From contig NC_134023.1 of assembly GCF_040712315.1 (NCBI RefSeq), positions 67,120,757 to 67,184,756 on the forward strand: DNA of 64,000 nucleotides. Reading direction: 5' to 3'. The translations under genes and the position numbers were made by a program. The stretch is from Castanea sativa (taxonomy: Eukaryota > Streptophyta > Magnoliopsida > Fagales > Fagaceae). The notes beneath the pieces are model-generated. The model saw nothing but the letters and a program-made list of their open reading frames with translations, searched no databases and had not been told where the DNA came from. Below, piece after piece: positions 23,481 to 35,124 of this stretch; the first letter of the stretch is position 1, and each line of letters starts with the position of its first letter.

Positions 23481-24678
23481 TCAGAGTTGTGTGAACAAAA
23501 AACTATCTATCCACATCTTTCTCAGCTTAGCATTCTTGGCTAGAAATCCCCGTGCTGCCTTCTTATTTTCATAGAGATGGTCAAACGCAGTTGTGAGCAT
23601 GTCTTCGCTATACCCATCCGCCACCATAGTCATGACCTCATTGTAAAGAGCTGTGTAATCCACCGGGCCTTGGTTGATTTCTTTCAAAGCCACAACTATT
23701 TCCTTCAGCTGATCAAATAGATCAGTCAGCACATTATCATCAGTGTTAGAAGGTGCAAGCCCTCTTTTGCGGGACTTGGAAATTCCCGACCCAGTGGTGG
23801 ATGACTCAACTGCATTCTTCCCTTTGTCCACCACACCTTTCTCCACATTGTCCACCACAAACTCAGTATTGTCCCCATTGTCTGGCTCATTCTCAATATC
23901 CACATATGACTTAGAAAAGCTACCCGTGGATGTATCCTTCCCCACAACAATAACCAATTCATCGTACATCTTAATTTTTTGTTCAGATACTCTGCATGCT
24001 TACGATGCGTCTGTAAGGGAGAAAGGAACGTATAATAACAATGCAAGAATCACTTCACTCATAAATTAAATATCCAATTCAATATAGATGCCATTAGATC
24101 GGATCTAGGTCAATGATAAACAAAAAAATTTATTAGGAAACAGATTACATACCCCATGATTTTGAAGATAAGTACAATTGAAAATACAATGTACACATGC
24201 TAAGACCAGATTTTACAATAGATCCACACATGAAAGTCATATTTGAAAATTTATAAAAGTAATGGAATCCTAAAATGAATGACACTATAAAATCCAAAAA
24301 TATATATTATCATTTATATTACGAAAGTATAGTTGGAAGCCATACCCTGAATTCTTCTGGATATGTCTTCGCACCGCATGTTATCATTTTTAAGTTATCG
24401 TCCCAGCCGAAACCACTCTTCTTCCTAATTGTTTGAATAGTGGTCCACATGGTCCTTAAAGTCCGCAGTCGATTCTCTACATAAGAGAGGTGGCACTCGA
24501 CCCCAAATTGAGCAAATATCTCCTTCACTACAAAAGCAAAGGAGTCGGCCTTGAAAGTGTTAGATGGCTTGTTGCCCTTTGCAGCCTCATCAGCAAGTAG
24601 CCTAAGCATAGCCGTGTTTATGGGGGGTAGCCACCTGAACTGCTTAGTGACGCCCACCTTCTCTTTTCCCTTCGACAT
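23481..24678 (-). pseudogene. Harbinger ORF1, Myb/SANT-like DNA-binding protein
   Basis: Starts at ATG 24678 (M-S-K-G-K-E-K). Exon 1 (24678-24346) matches a Myb_DNA-bind_3-type helix-turn-helix with aromatic spacing (RWLPP, ENRLRTLRTMW, SGFGWDD). A GT-AG intron 24345-24011 is phase 0 on both sides and joins E-E-F-R to T-H-R-K-H-A-E-Y. In exon 2 a one-base slip in an A-run near 23980 shifts frame; the rest (23969-23481) is an acidic, Ser/Lys-rich tail ending in K-L-R-K-M-W. In PIF/Harbinger this protein partners the transposase for nuclear import and DNA binding. Only the one frameshift is evident. Confidence 0.8.
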
Positions 24679-25031
24679 TACTACGTATGGAAATTGTATA
24701 GTGAGAGTAGCATTTAAAAGTGAAAGTATCATTTAAAAATGAGAGTAGCATTTAGTAATTACGCTCAGAATATGAACAACGAATGAAACACACATACAAC
24801 CACACTTATAGATGTGCACAGCAGAACGAAACATGCTAACACTGGAAATAAGAATGTAATGCTAGAAATAACAATGTAATGCTGATAATACTTTTTCCTT
24901 ACACCACCAGAAGTTTATAGTAAATACATTGTCCTTATAGAAAAAAAAAAAAAAATTGCAGCACATATTACAATCATAGAAATCTAAATAAAGTACTACT
25001 CTCCACTCTTGGTATAATCAGACTACATAGC

Positions 25032-26342
25032 TTAGCATATCTCATCTCTCTTAGCATTCCATAGTCTACTGTCTTCAATGGAGTCCCGACGTGACTGTGT
25101 TTCTTGTTGGGGGCCACTAGACTCTACTTGGTTCATTGCAGCTTCCATAATATGGTCATTTGGTTCAACCCCCATAATGTGATTATGAACCACACAACAT
25201 GCTAACACTACTTTCACTTGGGTTTCAAAAGACCAAAATGGTTTTGCATCCAACACTTGAAAACGTTTCTTCAACACTCCAAACCCTCGCTCAATGGTAG
25301 TTCTCAATGAAGAGTGTTGGAGGTTGAACAATTCTTGCTCATTCTCAGAAGGACGATCACTAAATTCTTTCAAGTGATATCGCATACTTCGATAAGGTGA
25401 CAAAATTCCATTTTTATTACCATACCCGGCATCACCAAGATAATATTTACCTACATATATTCAAAAATTAAACCAAATCACTACTATGCTTAGGAAAACG
25501 CACAATATTTATTAAACTAGTAAACCAAAAAGGTGAAGTAATTCTATAATACCTTCGGGAATTGAAAATCCCCCTGGCCTAGCAAATGCATCATTTAACA
25601 CACGTGAATCATGTGCACTGCCTTCCCATCCAGCCAATACATAAGTGAACTTTAAGTCAAAACTAATGGCAGCTAACACATTTTGCGTGGTTCCATCTTT
25701 GCGACCGCGAAACCTTGTATTTCAGGTGACATAGATGCACGAACATGTGTACTATTTATTACTCCAACACAATCCTAATTTTCGACAAACATAATGGTTT
25801 AAAATTACACAAATCTTCACAATTTACAAAAATACACAAGTCGCAATATTTACCTTGAAATATGGGTAGAACCTTCTGCTATTCCTTATCTCTGGGGGTG
25901 TACCTTCGCTAGGCAGTCTTATTAGAGCTCTATATAATTTCAAGACCCCCCTAAGGACGACCTTGAAGTATCTATGAACGGTCTCAGTCGATCTATATAA
26001 CCGACTACCAATTACACGGAACCTCACATTATGACCAATAATGTGTAAGAAAATTAACACTTGCTCCAAAATAGACATGTGAATAGTCAGGCGTACGTGC
26101 CCCCCTCAGTACAGATGTGACATAAGTGGTGGAAAGTTATAGGCTTCATCCTAATTTGATTCACACAATGTCTCTCACTTCCATACAGAATACTATTTAT
26201 GTATTCCTCTCTCTCGGCTGCATGATTAACATAAGGCGCTCTAGGCAGTCGTATACGCTGCAATTTCCTTAACAATGCAACCCCCACAAGGAGGATAGAT
26301 GCAACTGAGGCAAGAATTGCGGCTTTGGTTTTTTCTTTTATC
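25032..26342 (-). pseudogene. Harbinger transposase (DDE_Tnp_4), catalytic Asp changed
   Basis: Order on the minus strand: N-terminal segment to about 26090; a helix-turn-helix region (EQVLIFLHIIGHNVRFRVIG, about 26066-26007); the first catalytic block reads V-I-N-S-T-H-V-R where the family has an Asp (Asn codon at 25756-25754); the second block G-S-A-H-D-S-R-V near 25610 is intact; then an apparent intron (about 25556-25451) and Y-Y-L-G-D-A-G-Y-G; the third block T-T-I-E-R-G-F-G-V-L near 25305 keeps its Glu. Frameshifts occur near 26100 (G-run) and near 25720. The protein normally cuts and pastes the element at TWA sites. Inactive as it stands. Confidence 0.85.
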
Positions 26343-26494
26343 TAAAAAATCACAAATACTGTGGTCTAAGAGGTATGTAAACAAGTATGCTATTGATTAC
26401 ACCATATATAAAAACAGCCACAAACAGAAAACATCCAAACCACATTGATAACGAGTACCAAAATTTTTATGCACATATATTTCTGTATAATTGT

Positions 26495-26905
26495 AACATC
26501 AACAACGTACACAACATAATACCATCACAATCAATATTTACACCAACAAATCACATTGCATTCTATTTTCGTATAACTGTAACATCAACAACGTACACAA
26601 CATAATACCATCACAATCAATATTTACACCAACAAATCACATTGCATTCTATTTTTGTATAACTGTAACATCAACAACGTACACAAAATAATACCATCAC
26701 AATCAATTTTTACACCAACAAATCACATTGGATCAACAACGTACAAAAAATAAAACCATCACAATCAATTTTTACACCAACAAATCACATTGCATTCTAT
26801 TTCTATATAATTGTAACATCAACAACGTACACAAAATAATACCATCACAATCAATATTTACAGCAACAAATCACATTGCATTCTATTTATGTATAATTGT
26901 AACAC
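26495..26905. repeat. 86-bp tandem array inside Harbinger
   Basis: AACATCAACAACGTACACAA begins units at 26495, 26581 and 26667, with one shortened and one further unit to about 26905. Short plus-strand frames here are repeats, not genes. Confidence 0.85.
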
Positions 26906-26939
26906 CAACAAAAGTTAAATTCTTAAATCAATAATTAAA

Positions 26940-27035
26940 TAAAAAAGGGATAATTAAAAAAATTGAATAAATAAACAAATAATTATATGAAGTAGATAAT
27001 TATATAAATAAATAAACAAATAAATAAATAAATAA

Positions 27036-27068
<33 letters not shown>

Positions 27069-27300
27069 GGTCAGATCCGAGAGGGTGGGTCGGAGGTTGG
27101 GTTGTTTATGGGTTTGAGGGTGGATTTTGGCTAGATGGGTTTGAGGGGGAATGTGGATCAGCTTTTGTAGAGGGTGGGTCAGAGGTGTGTGGATCGGAGG
27201 TGAGGTAAGGTCGGAGGTGAGTTGAGGTTGGAGGTGTGTGGATCGGAGGTGAGGTGAGGTCGGAGGTGTGTGGATCGGACTAAGAAATGATCACATGGAA
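26940..27300. repeat. (ATAA)n/(TA)n and GGTCGGAGGTG-type tract
   Basis: Simple A/T repeats to 27067, then GGATCGGAGGTGAGGT-like words repeated with variation to about 27290. Confidence 0.75.
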
Positions 27301-27689
27301 AAGGAAACTCACCGTGGGTGGATCTTTGGCGCTCGGCAGACTGTGGGTGGAGCTCGGACTATCGTGAGAGAGAGGATCGTCTGTGTTTAGCGTGAGGGAG
27401 AGGGTGGAGCTCAGTGTGAGTGAGCTTGGAGAGTACTAGGAGCTGTGAGGAGTGCGTGTGAGAGAAGCTCAGAGAGAGTGTTGTGTGAGGAGTGTAAATG
27501 GCTTGAAATGAAAGTAAGACGGAAATAATTTTACGCCTGGAGTCCCTTATTTTACAATCAACCCTAAAAATATTTTCAATTTGACCCAATTTTTGGTAAC
27601 AATCAAATACACACTTATACAAAAAAGCATTTCCGAAAGTGGTTTGAAGCCAAAACAAACACAGCCTTAGTGTAGTTCAGCTTGGAAAT

Positions 27690-28440
27690 TGTGGGGAGTA
27701 AAAAGACCCTGATGGAAATGTGGGCCTTTGGGCCATGCTAAGGAAGGCCGACCTGCTCTTGGGTTTAGAACTTGTTAGTACTACGGGTCGGCCCATATGT
27801 CGAGGATCTGAGGATCCAGCCGAGGGTGAATTTCCCTTCAGATGGACACCGGAGAACCCGGGATTTCATGGTAAAGGTTAGGGAATGACACAGTCAAGAC
27901 CAACGGTTAAAGGGGGTAAACCCTTGAATGTCCTAGAAGCACCGATGTTAGAGAAATACCAAAGATAAAAGCTGCCACCTCCGCATTAAAGACCCTGCAC
28001 CTACCACCCTGGCCGCATTAATGGGGAAGTGACACCTGAACAGTGGAAGGGAAACTTCTGGTTACTATTCAAAGGCACTGAGAAAAGAAATATCTAGGCT
28101 AAGGGGGAGTTGGGGCAACACGTATACAAAGTATCAAAAAGAGGAGTATTTAAAGAGCAACCTAGAACAGAAAGAGGGGGCTCCCTTCTTTGTAATCTAA
28201 AAGAAAAAGAAAAAAAGAGAAAGAGATAATATAAGAACAGTTCTCGACTTACGTCCGAGCAGGTTGATTTACAATATTCCTTGTTGTTTTCAAGTGTTTG
28301 CAATCTTTGGCTTGTCATTTAATCCTCAAACACTTCTAACCTGGGTTTCAAGCCCACACTCTACAAATTCATATTGTTTAAGGCTCATTGGGCCTGAGCC
28401 CGTAACTGTTCTTGGGGCCAGGTGCAATTGTCCACTTACA
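27690..28440 (+). repeat. 5' LTR of the Tat element
   Basis: 751 bp, equal in length to the 3' LTR; 20 differences by eye, all transitions. Confidence 0.96.
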
Positions 28441-28441
28441 A

Positions 28442-28459
28442 TTGGCGCCGTCTGTGGGA
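28442..28459 (+). other. Primer-binding site of the Tat element
   Basis: TTGGCGCCGTCTGTGGGA starts one base after the LTR end. It is the conserved TGGCGCC-type primer site of this group; I do not assign the tRNA with certainty. Confidence 0.8.
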
Positions 28460-28486
28460 ATCTAGTCTAGAAGAGGTGGGGATACT

Positions 28487-29811
28487 ATGGCAGGCTTAGG
28501 TGCTCACCATGCAGAGTCACAGGGATCACAGCCGGAAGATCATTTCGAACGTCTTGAACATCGAAGGGACCGTGAGGGAAGTGTCCATACAGAATACCCA
28601 GGCGCTAGCCATATTCATGAGGGGGTAGCGCCACCCACGATGAGGGTTCTAAATCCATGCAGAAGGAAATCAATCGTTTGAAGAGAAGGTTACGCCATGC
28701 TAAGCGTAGGTTTTCACCGTCCTCATCTAATTCTTCCTCGGAGGAGGATAGGGGAGGTGGCTACGGCTCAAGGTCGCGCTCTCCCACCAGTGTAACATCC
28801 TCTAGTGAGGAGGAGCACCAGCCAACTCGCAGACGTAAGAAGCCTCATTCTAGGGGCTTAGGCAACGATGCTATGAGTAGGGCGTTGCACCAACTCTCTA
28901 AATCTCCATTTACACGGAGGATTGAGAAAGGAAGGCTTCCTAGAAGGTTTACCCAGCCCACTTTCACCATCTATAATGGCCGGACTGATCCGGTGGAGCA
29001 TGTGAGTCACTTTAACCAGAGGATGGCGGTGCACTCTCACAACGAGACCCTGATGTGTAAAGTTTTCCCCTCTAGCCTGGGACCTATTGCTATGAGGTGG
29101 TTCAACGGCCTTAAGTCGGGGTCTATAAGTTCGTTTGAGGAGCTTACTAGAGCATTCGCTTCGCGGTTCATTACGTGTAGCAGGGTACTTCGGCCATTGG
29201 ACTCGTTGTTATCCATGACCATGAGGGAAGGGGAGACGTTGAAAGCATACTCCGACCGTTACTGGAAGATGTTTAATGAAATAGATGGCGACTTTGATGA
29301 GCTGGCGCTTAATACCTTTAAGGTAGGCCTTCCTACTAATCACGACCTGAGAAAGTCTTTGACTAAAAAGCCTTTTCGTAGTGTACGTCGCCTCATGGAC
29401 CGTATTGACGAGTATAAGAGAGTGGAGGAAGACCAACAGCAAGGAAAGGGAAATGAGAAGGTTATCCCGTAGGAGAGAAGGGATTTCAGGTTAGACAGAT
29501 ACAACAATAACAGGCCGAAGAGAGATTACGTCAGACAGTCTGCCTCTGCAGCACCTCAGGCCATGAACACTGTATTCCTGGAACTAGTACATCAGCTGCT
29601 GGAGAAAGTTCGTAAAGAACCCTTCTTTAAATGGCCTGGTAAGATGTCAGGGGACCCTGCGAAGAGGAATCAGAACCTCTTTTGCCAGTACCATCAGGAT
29701 GTGGGCCACACTACCGAGAACTGTCGGACCCTTTGGAACCATCTGGAGCAGCTTGTCAGTGAAGGAAAACTGAAGCAGCACTTGTGTCAACCTACTGGTC
29801 AGGGCAGCTAG
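28487..29811 (+). pseudogene. Tat gag polyprotein
   Basis: ATG 28487 starts a frame that runs to ~28618, where a G-run one base short shifts reading into the frame used by all of gag-pol (open from 28621). A retrotransposon gag domain lies at about 28960-29420 (F-T-I-Y-N-G-R-T-D-P-V-E-H, M-R-W-F-N-G-L, F-I-T-C-S-R-V). A zinc knuckle of form CX2HX4HX4C (CQYHQDVGHTTENC) is at 29683-29724. Stops TAG 29470 and TAG 29809 interrupt it; both could come from CAG. Gag normally forms the virus-like particle and binds element RNA. Upstream of the gag domain is a basic, Ser-rich segment (28660-28860). Confidence 0.88.
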
Positions 29812-32800
29812 TCAGGCTCAAACAATCAGAGGAACAATTCGTCTCGGCCGACATTGGGAACAATCAATGTTATTTTCGCTGCACCTGGTAGGACCGACTC
29901 AAGTCCCACTAGGGTGATGGCGGTTTCCCATCTTCAGGCCGAGGATGTAGGTAGCAGGCCGAAGAGGTTGAAGGGCACTTTGCCCGTCTTAGGTTTCTCC
30001 GAGGAGGATAAGGTAGAGACTATCCAGCCCCATGACGATGCTCTTGTGGTCACCCTCAGGATAGGGAACTATGATGTGAGGAGGGTGATGATAGACCAGG
30101 GCAGCGGTGCAGATATCATGTACCCTGATCTATTTAAGGGGTTAAGGTTGAAGTTGGAAGATCTTACTCCTTATGATTCACCGCTTATAAGCTTTGAGGG
30201 GAGAGCCGTTGTGCCGAAGGGACAGATCCGTTTGCCCGTTCAATCCGGCTCAGAAACGGTTGAGGTGGATTTCATTGTGGTTGACGCGTACTCTCCATAT
30301 ACAGCCATCCTCGCCAGGCCTTGGCTGCACGCGCTTGGAGCCGTCTCCTCTACCTTACATGTTAAAGTTAAATTCCCCTCGGGGGAATGTGTTGAGGAAA
30401 TCCTCGGCAGCCAGTCGGTAGCCAGGCAGTGCATATCGGCTACAGTACTGCACCAGACAAAAGCCGAGTCTTCGGCTTTAATCACCAAAGACTTATAGCA
30501 GTTAACAGCTCCTGGTTCATCTGGGATGGTGACAAGAGAGGAGACACATTGTGAAGAGTTAGAGAAGTTTCCAGTAGCTGATAATCCAGAGAGGTTCTTC
30601 CAGGTCGGCATACTTTTGCCACACCAAGAGAAGATCGAATTGTTAGAATTTCTGAAGGACAATATTGATGTTTTTGCGTGGGATCCTTACGAAGCTCCAG
30701 GCGTTGATCCGAGCTTCATTTGTCATCATTTAAATGTCAACCCAGCTATTGTCCCGAGAATGCAACCACCTCGGCGCTCTTCCAGAGAACATTCCGAGGC
30801 TATGAAGGAAGAGGTGCTTAAACTCAAGAGGGCTGGGGCAATCAGAGAAGTTTTCTACCCCGAGTGGTTGGCCCATACGGTCGTTGTTAAAAAGAAGAGT
30901 GGAATGTGGAGGGTATGTGTGGACTTTACTGATCTGAACAAGGCCTGTCCCAAAGATTCGTTCCCAATGCCGCGTATTGACCAACTGGTGGATGCCACTG
31001 TCGGACATCCTCGGATGAGTTTTTTGGACGCCTTCTAGGGTTACCACCAAATTCCTTTGGCCTTAGAGGATCGGGAGAAGACTGCCTTCATTACACCGAC
31101 GGGGAATTATTATTATAAGGTCATGCCATTCGGCTTGAAGAATGCTGGGGCTACCTATCAAAGGATGATGACCAGAATGTTCGAACAGCAAATGGGGAAA
31201 ACCATTGAAGTATATGTGGACGATATGGTGGTGAAAAGCAAAACAATACTCTCACACGTGAAAGATTTGGCCGACACTTTTCAGATATTGAGAAAGTACA
31301 AGTTGCGCCTCAATGCCTCAAAGTGCTCCTTCTGCGTGGGGTCTGGAAAGTTCTTGGGATACATGATTACTCATAGAGGCATAGAGATAAATCCGGTGCA
31401 GGTCAAGGTTATTCAGGACTTGCAGCCTCCTCGGAACCCAAAAGAAATTCAAAAGTTAACGAGAATGATTGCCGCCTTGAATAGGTTCATATCTCGGTCG
31501 GCTGACCGGTGTCGTCCTTTCTTCCAACTGTTGAATATGTGGAAAGGGTTTTAATGGACCGAGGACTGCGAGTTAGCTTTTCAACAGCTCAAGCAATATC
31601 TTTCTCGGCCACTCATTCTGTCTCGTCCGAAGGCACATGAGGTTTTGTTTGCTTATCTGGCAGTGGCCGTCCACGCGGTCAGCCTGGTCCTGATAAGAGA
31701 TGATAACGGGGTGCAAAGACCGGTATATTACGTTAGTAAGTCTTTGAGTGAAGCCGAGGTGCGCTACTTGCTCTTGGAGAAAGCGCTTCTGGCCATAGTT
31801 CATGCCACGCGGAAACTTCCTCATTATTTCCAGTCTCATACTGTGGTTGTTCTAACCCAATTGCCCCTCAAGGCAGTGCTGCGTAGCGCCAACTACTCAG
31901 GAAGGATAGCAAAGTGGGGGACCATCCTGGGGGCTTTTGATGTTAAATACAAGCCTCGCACCTCGGTGAAGGGCCAAGTCCTCGCTGACTTGGAGGCCCA
32001 CATGGGTGAAAAATCAGTTGGCGTGATCACAGCTGCGGTATCTCCGATTTGGGAAGTGTATGTGGATGGGGCAGCCAATCAGAGAGGGTCAGGTGTTGGA
32101 CTTGTCCTGACGTCCCCCGAGGGAATTGTTTTCGAAAAATCTTTGAGATTGGCGTTCTCGGCTACTAACAATGAGGCTGAATATGAAGCAGTCTTGGTAG
32201 GCATGCAGATGGTACGTAAGATGGGTGGAAAAGAAGTCCATGTGTTCTCGGACTCTCAGTTAGTTGTTGGCCAGGTCAGGGGGACCATGGAGGCTAGAGA
32301 CCCAAGAATGCAAGAATATCTGGCCCAGGTTAAGCGTCAGCAAGCAGAGTTTGACTCCTTTGTCTTAGCTCACATCCCTAGGAGTGGGAACACTCATGCC
32401 GATTCCTTGGCTACGTTAGCAACGTCCTCGGCTCAGGACTTGCCTAGGATTGTCCTTGTGGAGGATCTGCTGGAGCCCACTCTTGTCATTGCCAACGCGC
32501 CTCGCATCCATCTAATAAGGCCTGGACCTAGTTGGATCGACCCGGTCATATCTTTTCTTAGGAATGATGTCCTTCTTGAGGAAAAATCTGAAGCAGATAA
32601 GATACGCCGAAAGGCGCCACGTTTCTAGTTGTCCGAGGACCAGAAACTGTACAAACGATCCTTTTCAAGATCGTACTTGTTGTGTGTACACCCTGATTCA
32701 ACGGAAGGGCTTCTAGAAGAATTGCATGAAGGGATTTGTGGCAGCCACACTGGGGGAAGATCCTTAGCCCACAGAGCTTTGACTCAGGGTTATTAGTGGC

Positions 32801-33771
32801 CCAATATGCAAAGGGAGGCTTAAAACTATGCCAGGAAATGTGATCAGTGCCAAAGGTTCGCCCCTAATATTCATCAACCTGGTGGGGTTCTTAACCCTCT
32901 CTCCAGTTCTTGGCCTTTTGCGCAATGGGGACTGGACATAGTGGGGCCATTTCTGAGAGCAGCAAGAAATAAAAGACGGCTCCTTGTGGGAACAAACTAT
33001 TTCACCAAATGTGTTGAGGCCGAGCCCTTAGCAAATATCAGAGATATTGATTCCAAGAAGTTTGTTTGGAAAAATATTGTCACTAGATTCGGTATACCGT
33101 ACACACTTATCTCCGACAATGGCGCTCAATTTGACAGCAAGGCCTTTAGGCAATATTGTGGTGACATAGGTATTATAAACAGATACTCCACCCCAGCGTA
33201 TCCTCAGGGAAATGGGCAAGCCGAGGCCGTTAACAAGGTCATAGTCAGTGGGCTTAAGAAAAGGTTGGACGATGCGAAGGGCAGATGGGTAGAAGAGCTC
33301 CCTCATGTTCTATAGACGTATTGGACCACACCGCGCAGGTCCACGGGAGAAACGCCATTCTCTATGACTTATGGAGCCGAGGCGGTGATACCTCTGGAAT
33401 CTGGTTTTCCCACCCTAAAGACGAGCTCCTTTAGCCCGGAGAATAACAATGGACTCCTGGAGAAAGATCTTGATTTACTCGAGGAACGACGTGAGGCAAC
33501 TATGGTCCAAATGGCTTATTATCAACAGAAGCTAAAACAGGGATATGACGCCCACGTGAAGCTAAGACCACTTGCACCTGGTGATCTGGTACTAAGGAAA
33601 GTTGTAGGCACTTCTAAGAACCCAGCTTGGGGTAAGCTAGGACCCAACTGGGAAGACCCCTATCGCATTGTTTCAGTAGCAGGCATAGGGTCATATCGGC
33701 TAGCTGACCTAGATGAAAGAATTGTACCATGCCCGTGGAATGTAAATAATCTTAGAAGGTATTATTATTAA
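29812..33771 (+). pseudogene. Tat pol: protease, RT, dual RNase H, integrase
   Basis: Same frame as gag with no frameshift over nearly 4 kb. Protease: M-I-D-Q-G-S-G-A-D-I-M-Y at about 30088-30123. RT: W-R-V-C-V-D-F-T-D-L-N near 30910, YVDD at 31213-31224. A first, degenerate RNase H at about 31560-31980, then a second archaeal-type RNase H (Y-V-D-G-A-A near 32060, N-N-E-A-E-Y-E-A near 32168, S-D-S-Q-L-V near 32250, T-H-A-D-S-L-A near 32394). Integrase: H-H-C-C zinc region about 32720-32860 (C-D-Q-C), L-D-I-V-G-P near 32934, S-D-N-G-A-Q-F-D near 33112, Q-A-E-A-V-N-K near 33220. Stops: 30496, 31036, 31552, 32626, 32794, 32821 and 33313. Confidence 0.93.
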
Positions 33772-33840
33772 TAAAAGGGGTTTTTGTCAGTTAATATTTC
33801 AAAGTTATGAGTACCTCTGACATTTGCAGCTACTGTTCTT

Positions 33841-34595
33841 AAGAATCAAACAGAAACTTGGTTAAGTGTAGTCCTCGGACCACAAACCTTGTGGAAATTG
33901 ATGTCTTGTCATTTGTTAAACAGAACCTTAGTTATGCCGGGTCTTCGGACCTCCTACTTTGGGGAAATTAACGTTTGAAGTTACTGTTTTTAAGAATCAA
34001 ACAGAAACTTGGTTAAGTGTAGTCCTCGGACCACAAACCTTGTGGAAATTGATGTCTTGTCATTTGTTAAACAGAGCCTTAGTTATGCCGGGTCTTCGGA
34101 CCTCCTACTTTGGGGAAATTAACGTTTGAAGTTACTGTTTTTAAGAATCAAACAGAAACTTGGTTAAGTGTAGTCCTCGGACCACAAACCTTGTGGAAAT
34201 TGATGTCTTGTCATTTGTTAAACAGAACCTTAGTTATGCCGGGTCTTCGGACCTCCTACTTTGGGGAAATTAACGTTTGAAGTTATTGTTTTTAAGAATC
34301 AAACAGAAACTTGGTTAAGTGTAGTCCTCGGACCACAAACCTTGTGGAAATTGATGTCTTGTCATTTGTTAAACAGAACCTTAGTTATGCCGAGTCTTCA
34401 GACCTCCTACTTTGGGGAAATTAACATTTGAAGTTACTGTTCTTAAGAATCAAACAGAAACTTGGTTAAGTGTAGTCCTCGGACCACAAACCTTGTGGAA
34501 ATTGATGTCTTGTCATTTGTTAAACAGAACCTTAGTTATGCCGGGTCTTCGGACCTCCTACTTTGGGAAAATTAACATTAGAAGTTACTGATCTA
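33841..34595. repeat. 151-bp tandem array, five units, in the Tat 3' region
   Basis: AAGAATCAAACAGAAACTTG begins at 33841, 33992, 34143, 34294 and 34445, exactly 151 bp apart; a sixth, diverged copy follows to about 34740. Units contain TCCTCGGACCACAAACC and GGGTCTTCGGACCTCC. No coding frame. Confidence 0.95.
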
Positions 34596-35124
34596 AATAA
34601 TCAAAACAGCAACTTGGTTAAGTCTTGTTCTCGGACTGCAAACTTGATTAAAGCTAATTTCTTATTGCGCTTGGAAATTAGTGCCTTACTGGTCATTAAC
34701 TCGGATCTTAAGTTCTATATCTTTAAGCGTTAAGCAAATTTATATAAGGAATGGTCCTCGGATCTTACATCCTACTGAAAACAATACCACACATTATAAG
34801 GTTTTAATCGTTATATAAGGTCTCTCTTTTTTAACCAAGGCATTGTTTAAACATATTAGCCATATCACTTTTTATTAAGTTTTTAATAACACGCGAATGA
34901 CTGCTTGGAGGTTATGATTGTGCAAAACTTGAAGTTAGATTTGTTTGCTCTGCCCCTTTTTTGACCATGTACTAATGGTAATCTTTATGACCAATATAAC
35001 AAGAATAAAGTAAAATGGATGCGACATAAATGAGAATCAAACGAAATAGTTCTTCATTAATCACTTAAATGTACATTACATATTTAATCCAGATGTAGAA
35101 AAAGAAAAGTCCTAAAGCTAGGTC

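Larger units (their letters stand above)
22936..27666 (-). mobile_element. PIF/Harbinger DNA transposon with both genes (degenerate)
   Basis: Ends are GGCCGCGTTTGGTTC (left) and the inverse of GGCTGTGTTTGTTTT (right), flanked by TTA on both sides (22933-22935, 27667-27669), the TSD expected for PIF/Harbinger. It contains, on the minus strand, a DDE transposase gene (right) and a Myb/SANT-like gene (left), the canonical two-gene arrangement. Between the transposase 5' end and the right terminus are an 86-bp tandem array, microsatellites and a GGA-rich tract. Frameshifts in both genes and a changed catalytic residue make it non-autonomous today. Confidence 0.92.

Noticed and set aside
26387..26934. 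Plus-strand frames of 68-72 codons
   Set aside because: They are translations of the 86-bp tandem array inside Harbinger.
28094..28318. 74-codon minus-strand frame in the 5' LTR, also at 38590-38814
   Set aside because: It is identical in both LTRs because LTRs are copies; no domain and no ATG context suggesting a gene.
33841..34740. Regular repeat array as CRISPR
   Set aside because: Units are contiguous 151-bp copies with no unique spacers, inside a plant retrotransposon.
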